A DNA stretch of 64,000 nt, taken from the NCBI RefSeq assembly GCF_039539445.1, contig NZ_BAABDD010000001.1:372001-436000 (forward strand). Reading direction: 5' to 3'. The first letter of the stretch is position 1; the number at the start of each line of letters is the position of its first letter. This document shows positions 51,834 to 60,874 of the stretch, one piece after another. Position numbers and translations under genes: made by a program. The notes below the pieces were generated by a model that searched no databases, was not told the origin of the DNA, and saw only the letters and a list, made by a program, of their open reading frames with translations. This DNA comes from Salinactinospora qingdaonensis. Its GTDB lineage: Bacteria > Actinomycetota > Actinomycetes > Streptosporangiales > Streptosporangiaceae.

Positions 51834-51845
51834 TAAACCGGTTTA
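51834..51845. promoter_or_regulatory. LacI-type operator before the sugar ABC operon
   Basis: TAAACCGGTTTA is a perfect 12-bp palindrome with the central CG typical of LacI-family operators. It lies 175 bases before the binding-protein start. A matching AACCGGTT core is found before the mannanase gene. Confidence 0.6.
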
Positions 51846-52019
51846 GTAGTCGGGCGGCGGACACCAGACGATCTCTGGGTCCGTCGCGCGATCAGCCCCA
51901 CGAAGTACAGCCATCGCGCGAAACGGCTTGTCACGGCCTTATGGCCAAGTTAATCGTTCCTGTCATCGACGAAGAAGACGGCAGGCTCACATGACCACAA
52001 CGAGAAACGGGAGATGGTC

Positions 52020-53357
52020 GTGAAGATCCCCGCCAAAGCAGCACTGTCCGCCTGCACCGCCTTTGGACTCGCCGCGGCGCTGACCGCCTGCGGCGGCTCC
52101 TCCGACGGCGGTGACTCCGGCGGCGGCGACGAGGGGCAGCAGACGCTCACCTACTGGGCCAGTAACCAGGCGGCGAGCATCGCGGAGGACGAGGAGGTCC
52201 TCACGCCCTCACTGGACCGCTTCACCGAGGAGACCGGCATTGAGGTCGAACTCGAGGTGATCCCGTGGGGCGAGCTGTACAACCGCATCCTTACCGCGGT
52301 GAGCAGCGGCGACTCTCCCGACGTCCTGAACATCGGCAACACCTGGGCGCCCAGCCTCCAGGAAACCGGCGCGTTCGTGCCGTTCGAGGGCGACGCCCTG
52401 GAGGCCGTCGGCGGTCAGGACAAGTTCCTGCAAAGCAGCTACGCCACAGGCGGTGTCCCGGGTGAGGCCCCGACCTCGGTCCCGCTCTACGGCCTGTCCT
52501 ACGCGCTGCTCTACAATCCCACCCTGTTCGAGGAGGCCGGCATCGAGGAGCCTCCCTCGACGTGGGAGGAGTTCATCGAGGTCGGCCAGGAGCTGACCAA
52601 GGACACCGACGACGACGGCGAGATCGACCAGTGGGGCTTCACGATGGAGGCCGGCAGCGAGCGGCAGAACTCGCACATGGCCTTTGTTCTGGGCCAGCAG
52701 CAGGGGGGTCAACTCTGGGACGACGGCCCGACCTTCGCTTCCGACCCGCAGGTCACGGCCGTGCAGCACTGGGTTGAGCTGATGACCGAGCACGAGATCG
52801 TCTCGCCCAGCAACGCCGAATACACCGACGGCACGCAGTCGGTCAGCCAGTTCGCCGACGGCAAAGCTGCCATGATCATCACCCAGGGCAGCTCGCGGAC
52901 CACCCTGGCCTCGCGCGGTTTCGAGGACTACGAGATCGCCCAGGTCCCGATGTTCGACCCGCTGCCCGGCGAGCCGATCCAGAGCCACGCCGCCGGCATC
53001 AACATCAGCGTCTTCAACAACACCGACAACCAGGAGGGCGCGCTGCAACTCGTCGAGCACCTGACCAGTGCCGAGGAGCAGACCTACCTGGCCCAGGAGT
53101 TCCAGACGCTGCCCATCGCCAACGATGCCTACGAGGACGAGGCGTTCCAGACCGACTCCATGCAGACCTTCCAGACGATCCTCAGCGAGCACGCCGCGCC
53201 GATGCCGCTGATCCCGCAGGTGGGTGAGATGGAGACGACGCTGGGCGGGCAGATCGCCGCCCTGTTCGCAGACGCCGCCACCGGCACGGAAATCGATGAG
53301 GACGCGGTCCGCTCCGTTCTGGAGGAGGCCGAGTCTCAGATGCCCGCAGCGAACTAG
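52020..53357 (+). CDS. Oligosaccharide ABC transporter substrate-binding lipoprotein
   Basis: A 445-residue family-1 extracellular binding protein. The lipobox is LTAC, followed by a Gly/Ser/Asp-rich linker. Typical parts: LTYWASNQAA, DSPDVLNIGNTWAPSLQETGA, VPLYGLSYALLYNPTLFEEAGI and KAAMIITQGSSRTTLA. GTG 52020 is favoured because GGGAG is then six bases upstream; ATG 52014 would touch the ribosome site. The acidic surface fits an extracellular protein. Given the LacI gene and the mannanase, mannooligosaccharides are the likely ligand (inference). Confidence 0.87.
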   Translation: MKIPAKAALSACTAFGLAAALTACGGSSDGGDSGGGDEGQQTLTYWASNQAASIAEDEEVLTPSLDRFTEETGIEVELEVIPWGELYNRILTAVSSGDSPDVLNIGNTWAPSLQETGAFVPFEGDALEAVGGQDKFLQSSYATGGVPGEAPTSVPLYGLSYALLYNPTLFEEAGIEEPPSTWEEFIEVGQELTKDTDDDGEIDQWGFTMEAGSERQNSHMAFVLGQQQGGQLWDDGPTFASDPQVTAVQHWVELMTEHEIVSPSNAEYTDGTQSVSQFADGKAAMIITQGSSRTTLASRGFEDYEIAQVPMFDPLPGEPIQSHAAGINISVFNNTDNQEGALQLVEHLTSAEEQTYLAQEFQTLPIANDAYEDEAFQTDSMQTFQTILSEHAAPMPLIPQVGEMETTLGGQIAALFADAATGTEIDEDAVRSVLEEAESQMPAAN

Positions 53358-53366
53358 GTACTCCCC

Positions 53367-53394
53367 GGCCGCCCCGCCCACTGGCGGGGCGGCC
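53367..53394 (+). terminator. Attenuating hairpin between binding protein and permease
   Basis: GGCCGCCCCGCC / GGCGGGGCGGCC form a perfect 12-bp stem with a CACT loop directly after the binding-protein stop. Such hairpins stabilise the upstream mRNA or attenuate downstream expression, raising binding protein over permease. Confidence 0.65.
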
Positions 53395-53411
53395 TTCCTA
53401 TGGAGGCTTTG

Positions 53412-54404
53412 ATGTCGACCACCCAAAAACCGCCGCCCAGAGCGGATATAGCGGCCCCACCTGCCGCACCCGATGATGACGCCGTGCCCAAACGGCGCCG
53501 GCGTCGCGACTCTTTCCTCCCCTACGGGATGGTGCTGCCCGCGGCAGTGATGGAGCTGCTCATCCACATCATCCCCATGATTTTGGGGATCTACATCGCG
53601 TTCATCTCCCTGACGCAGCTCACCATCCGCCGATGGACCACAGCCCCGTTCGTTGGGCTGGACAACTTCGCCCAAGGGCTCGACCCCAGCGGTCCCATCG
53701 GCAGCGCCCTGTTCGAAAGCCTCTTCCGTACCGCGGTCTACACCACCCTGGCAGTTGGACTGTCGTGGGTTCTGGGGATCGCAGCCGCGGTCGCGCTGAA
53801 CACCAATTTCCGAGGGCGGGGCATCCTGCGCACCTTGTTCCTGGTGCCCTACGCGCTCCCGGTCTATGTGGCCGCCATTATCTGGGCCTTCATGTTCAAC
53901 CAGCGCGACGGCATGATCAACCGGTTGATCGTCGAAGACCTGGGACTACTGGACGACCGGCCCTTCTGGCTGATCGGCGAGAACTCCTTCTGGGTCCTCG
54001 TGATCGTGTCGGTGTGGCGGCTGTGGCCGTTCGCATTCCTGATGCTGCTCGCCGCGTTGCAAAGCATCCCGGGAGACATGTACGAAGCCGCCGCCATCGA
54101 CGGTGCCTCGACGTGGAAACAGTTCACCAGCATCACCTTGCCCATGGTGCGACCGGCCAACGCCATCGTGCTCCTGGTCATGGGATTGTGGAGTTTCAAC
54201 GAGTTCAATATCCCGTACCTGCTGTTCGGTGATACCTCGCCAGAGAGCGCACGGTTGATCTCCCCCCTCATCTACGAACATTCCTTCGTCAAGTGGAACT
54301 TCGGGCTGGGGGCCGCCATGAGCGTGCTGCTGCTCCTGGTTCTACTCGTCGCTTCGGCGATCTACATCCGGATGGTCCTGCCCAAGGGACGTGCCAATGA
54401 CTGA
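53412..54404 (+). CDS. Sugar ABC transporter permease (MalF type)
   Basis: A 330-residue permease with a Pro/Arg-rich N-terminus and six helices. The EAA loop reads MYEAAAIDGASTWKQFTSITLP. Start at ATG 53412 is set by GGAGG five bases upstream; ATG 53400 would lie on the ribosome site. It follows the hairpin and overlaps the next permease gene. Forms the membrane pore with the MalG partner. Confidence 0.88.
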   Translation: MSTTQKPPPRADIAAPPAAPDDDAVPKRRRRRDSFLPYGMVLPAAVMELLIHIIPMILGIYIAFISLTQLTIRRWTTAPFVGLDNFAQGLDPSGPIGSALFESLFRTAVYTTLAVGLSWVLGIAAAVALNTNFRGRGILRTLFLVPYALPVYVAAIIWAFMFNQRDGMINRLIVEDLGLLDDRPFWLIGENSFWVLVIVSVWRLWPFAFLMLLAALQSIPGDMYEAAAIDGASTWKQFTSITLPMVRPANAIVLLVMGLWSFNEFNIPYLLFGDTSPESARLISPLIYEHSFVKWNFGLGAAMSVLLLLVLLVASAIYIRMVLPKGRAND

Positions 54405-55236
54405 GACAACCGGTTTCCGGTGGTTCCGCCGGCTCACGCTGATCTTTTTGACCCTGTTCACCCTCATGCCGCTGTACGTCCTCGTGCTGACCTCGATCAA
54501 GCCGTTGGCGGACGTGCGCGGAAGGTTCCTGTGGGTCCCTGAGGAAATCACCTTCGCGCCCTACATCGACATGTGGTCGACTATTCCCCTGGCGCGTTAC
54601 CTGGGCAACAGCCTCTTCGTCACCCTGACAGCGACGTTCTTCGCGTTGATCTTCGCGGTGCTGGCTGCCTACCCACTCGCCCGGATGCGGTTCCGCGGCG
54701 AGCGCGTCTTCAGTATGACGGTGCTGTCGACGCAGATGTTTCCCGGCATCCTGTTCCTGCTGCCGCTGTTTCTGATCTTCGTGCAGCTCGAAGATATCCT
54801 CGGTATCCAGTTCACCGGGTCCTACCTCGGGCTGATCATCACCTACCTGACGTTCGCCCTGCCATTCTCGATCTGGATGCTGTCGGGCTACCTCAGCGCC
54901 ATCCCCAAGGAGCTGGAGGAAGCCGCGATGATCGACGGCACCAGCCGGGTCGGAGCACTGGTGCGGGTGATCCTGCCGGTCGCCCGTCCAGGCCTGCTCG
55001 CCGTCGGGGTGTTCGCGTTCATCACCGCTTGGGGAGAGGTGCTGTTCGCCTCGGTGCTCACCGACACCGAGACCCGCACCCTCTCGATCGGTCTGAAGCT
55101 CTACCGCAGCCAGGTCGACGTGATGTGGAACGAGCTGATGGCGGCCTCGCTGACCATCTCGCTCCCGGTCATCGTCGCGTTCGTGCTGGTGCAGCGTCAC
55201 ATCGTCTCCGGTCTGTCGGCCGGTTCCGTCAAGTGA
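54397..55236 (+). CDS. Sugar ABC transporter permease (MalG type)
   Basis: A 279-residue permease with six helices. EAA loop: EEAAMIDGTSRVGALVRVILP. The C-terminus VSGLSAGSVK is typical of MalG-like proteins. ATG 54397 overlaps the previous gene by eight bases. No ATPase follows in the operon, so a shared MsiK-like ATPase encoded elsewhere must energise it. Confidence 0.88.
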   Translation: MTETTGFRWFRRLTLIFLTLFTLMPLYVLVLTSIKPLADVRGRFLWVPEEITFAPYIDMWSTIPLARYLGNSLFVTLTATFFALIFAVLAAYPLARMRFRGERVFSMTVLSTQMFPGILFLLPLFLIFVQLEDILGIQFTGSYLGLIITYLTFALPFSIWMLSGYLSAIPKELEEAAMIDGTSRVGALVRVILPVARPGLLAVGVFAFITAWGEVLFASVLTDTETRTLSIGLKLYRSQVDVMWNELMAASLTISLPVIVAFVLVQRHIVSGLSAGSVK

Positions 55237-55366
55237 CGCCGCCCGCGGTGTCGGCGGGGCTGGCTGATCCCCGCTGGCACCGCGGAACGGCACGCCGCAG
55301 CGCCCTGGCCGCAGCCACGCGCACGGGATGGGCCGCGGCCGGCACAGTACGGCGCCTCGTAGACCG

Positions 55367-55825
55367 TCAGTCCCGACTGCCGGCACCAGGCCGGTTGCGC
55401 TCCTCGGGCATGGGCAAACCACGCTGGGGCGGCAGACCGGTGACGGAGCGCTCCCGCCCTTGGGTGAAGCGCCAAGCCAGGCCCGTGAGTCTGAGCAACC
55501 GCGCCACGCAGGGTGAGAGGGAAGCGATCACAAGCCGGCCCCCCGCGTTCTCAGCGTGGTTGGCCACTCTGACCAAGGCGGCAAGACCTCGGGCGTCGCA
55601 GAAGGTGACTCCGGAGAGGTCGACGACGGTGTCGGGGCCGTGCCGCTCGATGACGCCGATCAGCTCATCGGCGAGTTCGTCGGCTGTCGCCAGATCCAGT
55701 TCGCCCGTGACGTGGACATACGGGGGTTCGGGTGCCGCGTCCACCACGAGGACGTACAACGGCCCCGCCGCCCCCTGACCGCCGCAGGAGCAGGCGTAGA
55801 CCGTGGTCTGGGATAGCAATGCCAT
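55367..55825 (-). CDS. STAS-domain anti-sigma-factor antagonist
   Basis: A 152-residue protein with a STAS domain (about residues 22-125): YVHVTGELDLATADEL, DTVVDLSGVTFCDARGLAALVRV, and GRLVIASLSPCVARLLRLTGL. The segment VTFCDARGL covers the site where antagonists are phosphorylated; here Asp-Ala replaces the usual Asp-Ser (DSSGL), so phosphorylation of the standard Ser appears impossible. A Cys-rich N-terminus (YACSCGG) is odd. ATG 55825 follows GGAGGGCG. It is convergent with the sugar operon. Confidence 0.78.
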   Translation of the reverse strand: MALLSQTTVYACSCGGQGAAGPLYVLVVDAAPEPPYVHVTGELDLATADELADELIGVIERHGPDTVVDLSGVTFCDARGLAALVRVANHAENAGGRLVIASLSPCVARLLRLTGLAWRFTQGRERSVTGLPPQRGLPMPEERNRPGAGSRD

Positions 55826-56004
55826 CTGGGTTCGCCCTCCTCGATTCGCACTCTCACAGTGCCGTACCACATCCCCCCAGGTGAGAGGCTAAAGTCCCAA
55901 CGTGGTTCGACGTTGGCCCCGACGGTGGCCACACCTGGCCCCATGCGCCGTATCCGCCCTGGAGCCCCTGGAACGACCGGGGATGATGTGGTGAGGTGGG
56001 GAGT

Positions 56005-57042
56005 GTGAGCGCGATTCCCGAGCAGATGAGCGCGTGGATTGTCGAACGCCCAGCGCCGATCGCGGAACGGCCGCTGCGCATGGTACGGCGCCCGGTTCCC
56101 AAGCCGGGCCCCGGTGAGGTGCTGATCCGTGTGGAGACGTGCGCGGTGTGCCGGACGGATCTCCACCTGGCCGAAGGCGATCTGGCGCCGCGATGGCCGG
56201 GGACGGTTCCCGGCCACGAGGTGGTCGGCCGCATCGTCACCAGCGGCCCAGACGCCACGGCTTTCGAGGAGCAGGCGCGGGTGGGGGTGGCCTGGCTCCG
56301 CTCTACCTGCGGCCACTGCCGGTACTGTCAGCGAGGCGCGGAGAACCTGTGCCCGTCATCGACCTACACGGGATGGGACACCGACGGCGGTTTCGCCGAG
56401 TACCTGACCGCCTACGAGGACTATGTCTACCCGCTGCCCGAGAGCGGCCCGGCCGGCCCGCTCGCCCCGCTGCTGTGCGCCGGGATCATCGGGTATCGGG
56501 CCCTGCGACGCGCTGAACTACCGCAAGGTGGCACGCTGGGAATCTACGGCTTCGGCGCTTCGGCGCACCTCGCCGCGCAGGTGGCTCTTGCGCAGGGTGC
56601 GACGGTTCATGTGATGACACGCTCGCAGCAGGCTCGGGAACTCGCCCGTGAGCTGGGGTGCGCCTCGGCAACGGGGGCCTATGACGCTCCTCCCGAGGCT
56701 CTGGACGCCGCGATCCTGTTCGCACCGGTGGGCACGCTGGTACCGGTGGCGCTGCGCGCGCTGGACCGCGGGGGGACGCTGGCGATCGCGGGTATCCATC
56801 TCAGCGACATCCCCGAACTCAACTATCAGCGTCACATATTTCACGAGCGCACAGTGCGCAGCGTAACGGCCAACACTCGTTTTGACGGTCGGGAGTTCCT
56901 CGCGCTAGCCGTCGAGTACGGCGTTCAGGTGACGGTCAGCCCTTACGCTTTCGATCGGGCCGACCAGGCCCTCGCCGATCTGGCTGCCGACCGGGTCAGC
57001 GGGGCAGCGGTACTGGAAATGCCCCAGCCGGCCCGCCCCTAG
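56005..57042 (+). CDS. Zinc-dependent alcohol dehydrogenase
   Basis: A 345-residue medium-chain dehydrogenase. Catalytic zinc ligands lie in ETCAVCRTDLH and VPGHEVVGRI; the four structural-zinc Cys are in CGHCRYCQRGAENLC. The Rossmann motif is IYGFGASAHLAAQVAL (GFGASA) in place of GxGGxG. The fused family is common in actinobacteria as AdhP-like or aryl-alcohol enzymes. Start uncertain: GTG 56005 (GAGGTGGGG upstream), GTG 55996 or ATG 56026. Substrate unknown; its place beside the mannanase may be chance. Confidence 0.82.
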   Translation: MSAIPEQMSAWIVERPAPIAERPLRMVRRPVPKPGPGEVLIRVETCAVCRTDLHLAEGDLAPRWPGTVPGHEVVGRIVTSGPDATAFEEQARVGVAWLRSTCGHCRYCQRGAENLCPSSTYTGWDTDGGFAEYLTAYEDYVYPLPESGPAGPLAPLLCAGIIGYRALRRAELPQGGTLGIYGFGASAHLAAQVALAQGATVHVMTRSQQARELARELGCASATGAYDAPPEALDAAILFAPVGTLVPVALRALDRGGTLAIAGIHLSDIPELNYQRHIFHERTVRSVTANTRFDGREFLALAVEYGVQVTVSPYAFDRADQALADLAADRVSGAAVLEMPQPARP

Positions 57043-57735
57043 GCGCTCTGGGCCACAGGACGTGTCCCCCACCAGCGGGTGAGTACGGGGCGGCGAAGGT
57101 CAGGCGCGGGCAGCAGCGAGAGTGCCCGCTGCGGCGGTGTTCTCGGAGCGGGTAGTCGCGAGCTCCAATGGGCACGACCGGTCGCAGTCTCCTGTACCCG
57201 CGCCGGGAGAGCAAGGGGTGCCGTCCCCGTGTCGATGTGCGGCTCGGTGTCGGGATGGCTACGAGGCGATATCGGGCGCCGCTGTGCCCATCGTGGCCAA
57301 GACGCAGGCGCCCGACCCGCGCGCCACGCCCCGTGGCCCGGGGCCCAATACGCGATTCGCGGCCCGGTTATGCGCGGAGTTGGCCCATTAGAGGTGGGAT
57401 CACGCAAAAGTGGGGTGACACGGTCGGCACACCGGGGGCGGGCCGCAGCGATCGTGAAGCCGACATTGCCCGCTGTCACTAACCGGCGATTCCGGGCTCG
57501 GGACCGGCAGGGCGGGCCGAGGGGACGATCATGGGGCGAGATCATGGTTTACCCGCTCTGAGCTGGCCGATTCCCTACGACGCGACCTGGCGACTGAATT
57601 AACTTAACCGGTTGTGTTGCTAGCCACATTTAATCTACTATGGCAGCGGCGCCTCAGGTTTCGTTGTCGGGCGACTACAACTATCCCGCCCGCATATCCC
57701 CCCTTCGATTCGATAATTCTTCGCTGAGGTTAAGC
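57043..57735. other. Gene-free region upstream of the mannanase
   Basis: About 690 bases; the first 500 are GC-rich with no supportable gene, and the last 150 are AT-rich with the mannanase promoter and operator (listed). The open frame starting at 57640 extends the mannanase but precedes its signal peptide and is not expected to be translated. Confidence 0.5.
57606..57641 (+). promoter_or_regulatory. Mannanase promoter with overlapping LacI-type half-conserved operator
   Basis: TTGTGT (57612-57617) and TACTAT (57636-57641) are 18 bases apart and make a fair -35/-10 pair. AACCGGTT (57606-57613) overlaps the -35 and matches the core of TAAACCGGTTTA before the sugar operon. Repressor binding here would block RNA polymerase. 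Confidence 0.5.
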
Positions 57736-59136
57736 ATGAAAACAAGATTCGCGATAGCGGGAACGACACTGTTCGCTCTCCTGCTCTCGATGTTTGCCTT
57801 CGTCCAGCCTGCGCAGGCTGCGACCGGCTTCTATGTGGAGAACGGGCGTCTCTACGACGCCAATAGCAATGAGTTCATCATGCGGGGCGTGAGCCACCCT
57901 CACACGTGGTTCCCGAATGAGACCGATGCGTTCGCCGGCATCAAATCCCACGGCGCGAACACCGTTCGGGTGGTACTGAGCAGCGGCGACCGCTGGACCC
58001 GCAACGACGCCAGCGACGTCGCCAACGTGGTCTCAGAGTGCAAGGCCAACCAACTGATCTGCGTCCTTGAGGTCCACGACACGACCGGCTACGGCGAGGA
58101 GAGCGAAGCCGCGACGTTGGACCAGGCCGTCGACTACTGGGAGAGCATCCAGAGCGCGATCGAGGGCGAAGAAGAGTACATCCTGATCAACATCGGCAAC
58201 GAGCCCTACGGCAACGACGAGGCCACCTACTCCTCGTGGGCCAGCGACACCTCGGATGCGATCAACCGGCTGCGTGACGCCGGCTTCGAGCACACGCTCG
58301 TCGTCGACGCGCCCAACTGGGGCCAGGACTGGTCCTACACCATGCGCGACAACGCCGAGACGGTCTACAACAGCGACCCGACCGGCAACACGATGTTGTC
58401 CATCCACATGTACGGGGTCTTCGACACCGCCTCCGCGGTCAGCAGCTACCTCAACAGCTTCGTCGACCGAGGACTGCCGATCATGATCGGCGAGTTCGGC
58501 CACAACCACTCCGACGGCGACCCCGCCGAAGACGCGATCATGTCCAACGCCGAGTCCCTGGGCGTGGGCTACATCGGCTGGTCGTGGAGCGGTAACAGCG
58601 GCGGAGTCGACTACCTGGACATGGTCAACGACTTTAACGCCAACAGCCTCACCTCGTGGGGTGAGCGGATCTTCTACGGCGCCAACGGCATCGACGAGAC
58701 CGCCGTGGAGGCATCCGTCTACGACGGCGTCGACCCCACCCCCACCGACGACCCCACTGACGACCCCACCGACGAGCCGACGGATGAGCCGACGGATGAG
58801 CCCACCGACGAGCCGACCGACGACCCCACTACCCCGCCGGCGGGTGGCTGCTCGGCCGAGTACTCGCTCGTGAACCAGTGGGGCAGCGGCTTCCAGGCCG
58901 AGATCACGGTCACCGCCGGTGATTCAGACATCAGCGGCTGGCAGGTGGACTGGACGTTCACCAACGGCGAGAGCATCAACTCGCTGTGGAACGCCAACGT
59001 CACCAGCAGCGGCTCGGACATCACCACCACCAACAAGAGCTACAACGGTGACGTCAGCGCCGGACAGAGCACCTCGTTCGGATTCACCGCCTCGGGCACC
59101 AACGAAACACCGTCGCTGAGCTGCTCGGCTAGCTAA
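57736..59136 (+). CDS. Secreted GH5 endo-beta-mannanase with CBM2
   Basis: A 466-residue secreted enzyme. Signal peptide (about 1-28, ending VQPAQA), then a GH5 catalytic domain to about residue 335 that resembles Thermobifida-type mannanases: GFYVENGRLYDANSNEFIMRG is the usual opening, NIGNEPYGN holds the acid/base Glu and IMIGEFGHN the nucleophile Glu. A linker with repeated DDPT/DEPT tetrads leads to a CBM2 (about 373-466; CSAEYSLVNQWGSG, GWQVDWTF, SLWNA) framed by two Cys. It cuts internal beta-1,4-mannan bonds while bound to cellulose. ATG 57736 follows GAGG. Likely LacI-controlled. Confidence 0.87.
   Translation: MKTRFAIAGTTLFALLLSMFAFVQPAQAATGFYVENGRLYDANSNEFIMRGVSHPHTWFPNETDAFAGIKSHGANTVRVVLSSGDRWTRNDASDVANVVSECKANQLICVLEVHDTTGYGEESEAATLDQAVDYWESIQSAIEGEEEYILINIGNEPYGNDEATYSSWASDTSDAINRLRDAGFEHTLVVDAPNWGQDWSYTMRDNAETVYNSDPTGNTMLSIHMYGVFDTASAVSSYLNSFVDRGLPIMIGEFGHNHSDGDPAEDAIMSNAESLGVGYIGWSWSGNSGGVDYLDMVNDFNANSLTSWGERIFYGANGIDETAVEASVYDGVDPTPTDDPTDDPTDEPTDEPTDEPTDEPTDDPTTPPAGGCSAEYSLVNQWGSGFQAEITVTAGDSDISGWQVDWTFTNGESINSLWNANVTSSGSDITTTNKSYNGDVSAGQSTSFGFTASGTNETPSLSCSAS
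58735..58840 (+). repeat. Linker repeats in the mannanase
   Basis: Tandem 12-base units encode (T/P)TDDP/TDEP tetrads that form the Thr/Asp/Glu/Pro linker between the catalytic domain and CBM2. Such linkers often vary in repeat number. Confidence 0.7.
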
Positions 59137-59301
59137 CGAACCAAGGGACACGCTTCGAGACGGCCCAGCCGTACCGGAGAGGTCCCAGCATCTCCACAAA
59201 CCGTTGCGCCAGCCGGTGGCCGGCCCCCGCTTGTCGGGGTCCGGCCACAGGTATCGTGTGGTCCGGCCCGTGGCCGCCGAAAGCGGGCCGGCCTGCTGGG
59301 C

Positions 59302-60717
59302 TCAGAGCTCGAACCGCTCCAGGGCGCGGATCTTGTTGGTAGCGTCCAGAGCTGCGACTTTGTACGCCTCCGACAGCGTCGGATAGTTGAAAACGGCGTC
59401 GACGAGGTAGTCGACGGTCCCGCCGCACCCCATCACGGCCTGACCGATGTGGACCAGATCAGTGGCCCCGGTACCGAAGACGTGCACCCCCAACAGCTTG
59501 CGGTCATCGGTGGAGACCAGCAGCTTGAGCATGCCGTAGGAGTCACCGACGATCTGGCCGCGCGCGAGTTCGCGGTAGCGGGAGATCCCCACCTCGTAGG
59601 GCACGGCCGAGGAGGTCAGCTCGGCCTCGGTGGCGCCGCAGTAGGAGACCTCGGGGATGGTGTAGATCCCGATCGGCTGTAGCCCCGTCATCTCGTTGGT
59701 GGGCTCCGCGAAAGCGTGGTAGGCGGCGAGCCGTCCCTGCTCCATGGAGGTGGCCGCCAGCGCCGGGAACCCGATGACATCGCCCACCGCATAGATGTGC
59801 TCTACCGAGGTGCGGTAGTGCTCGTCGACTGCGAGACGGCCGCGGCCGTCGGCTTCCAGACCGGCCTTTTCCAGGTCCAGCTCTTCGGTCATGCCCTGGC
59901 GTCCGGCCGAGTAGAGGACGGCGTCGGCGAGGATGCGCTTACCGCTGACCAGGGTGGTGACCGTGGCGTGTTCGGAGACGGCCACGTCCATGACTTTCTC
60001 GCCGAATCGGAAGGTCACTGCGAGGTCGCGCAAGTGGAACTTGAGCGACTCCACGATCTCCGGGTCGCAGAAATCGAGCATGCGCTCACGTTGCTCGACG
60101 ACGGTGACCCGAGTTCCCAAGGCGGCGAAAAGGGAAGCGTACTCGATACCGATGACGCCGGCCCCCACCACCACAAGGGAGGAGGGGACCTCTTCGAGAC
60201 GCAGGACCTCGTCAGAGTCGAGTACGCGCGCCTCGTCGAAGTCGACCTGCTGTGGCCGGGCGGGACGGCTGCCACTGGCAACCACGATGTTGCCGGCGCT
60301 CAGCGAGATGCGTTCGCCCCGCGGCCCTTCGACGGCCACGGTATGCGGGTCGACGAACCGTGCAGCGCCGGTGACGAGCTCGATGTTGTTGCGTAGGAGT
60401 TGGGAGCGCACCACCTGCACCTCGCGGTCGACCACGTGGCGGGTACGGGCGAGGAGATCGGAGATGGTGATGTCGTGCTTGACACGGTAGCTGGCGCCGT
60501 AGAGGTCGCGCTGATGCATCCCGGTCAGGTAGAGCACAGCTTCGCGTAGTGTCTTGGACGGGATGGTGCCTGTGTTGGCGCACACGCCGCCCACCATGTC
60601 GTGGCGGTCGACGACGGCAACACGTTTGCCGAGCTTGGCAGCGGCGACGGCCGCTTTCTGTCCGCTGGGTCCCGAGCCGATGACGATCAGGTCGTAGTCA
60701 TACTCGCGCACACTCAC
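59302..60717 (-). CDS. sthA: Soluble pyridine nucleotide transhydrogenase
   Basis: A 471-residue flavoprotein that passes hydride between NADPH and NAD+. FAD site IGSGPSGQKAAV, NAD site VVGAGVIGIEYASLFAALG, and IYAVGDVIGFPALAATSMEQGR near the second FAD site. The redox motif is CANTGTIPSK: a single Cys, the second Cys of related disulfide reductases being Thr, as in SthA. The C-terminus has the dimer domain ending in RALERFEL. GTG 60717 is chosen since homology begins just after; the open frame runs back to ATG 60792 with no ribosome site in either case. Confidence 0.85.
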   Translation of the reverse strand: MSVREYDYDLIVIGSGPSGQKAAVAAAKLGKRVAVVDRHDMVGGVCANTGTIPSKTLREAVLYLTGMHQRDLYGASYRVKHDITISDLLARTRHVVDREVQVVRSQLLRNNIELVTGAARFVDPHTVAVEGPRGERISLSAGNIVVASGSRPARPQQVDFDEARVLDSDEVLRLEEVPSSLVVVGAGVIGIEYASLFAALGTRVTVVEQRERMLDFCDPEIVESLKFHLRDLAVTFRFGEKVMDVAVSEHATVTTLVSGKRILADAVLYSAGRQGMTEELDLEKAGLEADGRGRLAVDEHYRTSVEHIYAVGDVIGFPALAATSMEQGRLAAYHAFAEPTNEMTGLQPIGIYTIPEVSYCGATEAELTSSAVPYEVGISRYRELARGQIVGDSYGMLKLLVSTDDRKLLGVHVFGTGATDLVHIGQAVMGCGGTVDYLVDAVFNYPTLSEAYKVAALDATNKIRALERFEL

Positions 60718-60825
60718 GTTCAATAGCGTGCTCGCGGCGGAGTTGACGGCGCAAGGGGGTGTCCACAGCTCGGTCGGAGATATTCCGCGCATCGCACAAA
60801 CGTCCTAGTGGACCGCAGACACCGC

Positions 60826-60864
60826 CGTTTTTCGCCCCGGCGGCCACCACCGGGGCGAAAAACG
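60826..60864. terminator. Bidirectional-looking terminator hairpin
   Basis: CGTTTTTCGCCCCGG (60826-60840) and its exact complement (60850-60864) form a perfect 15-bp stem with a 9-base loop, just after the methyltransferase stop. The outer A/T tracts make it act like an intrinsic terminator in both directions. Confidence 0.75.
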
Positions 60865-60874
60865 CGGGCAGGGC

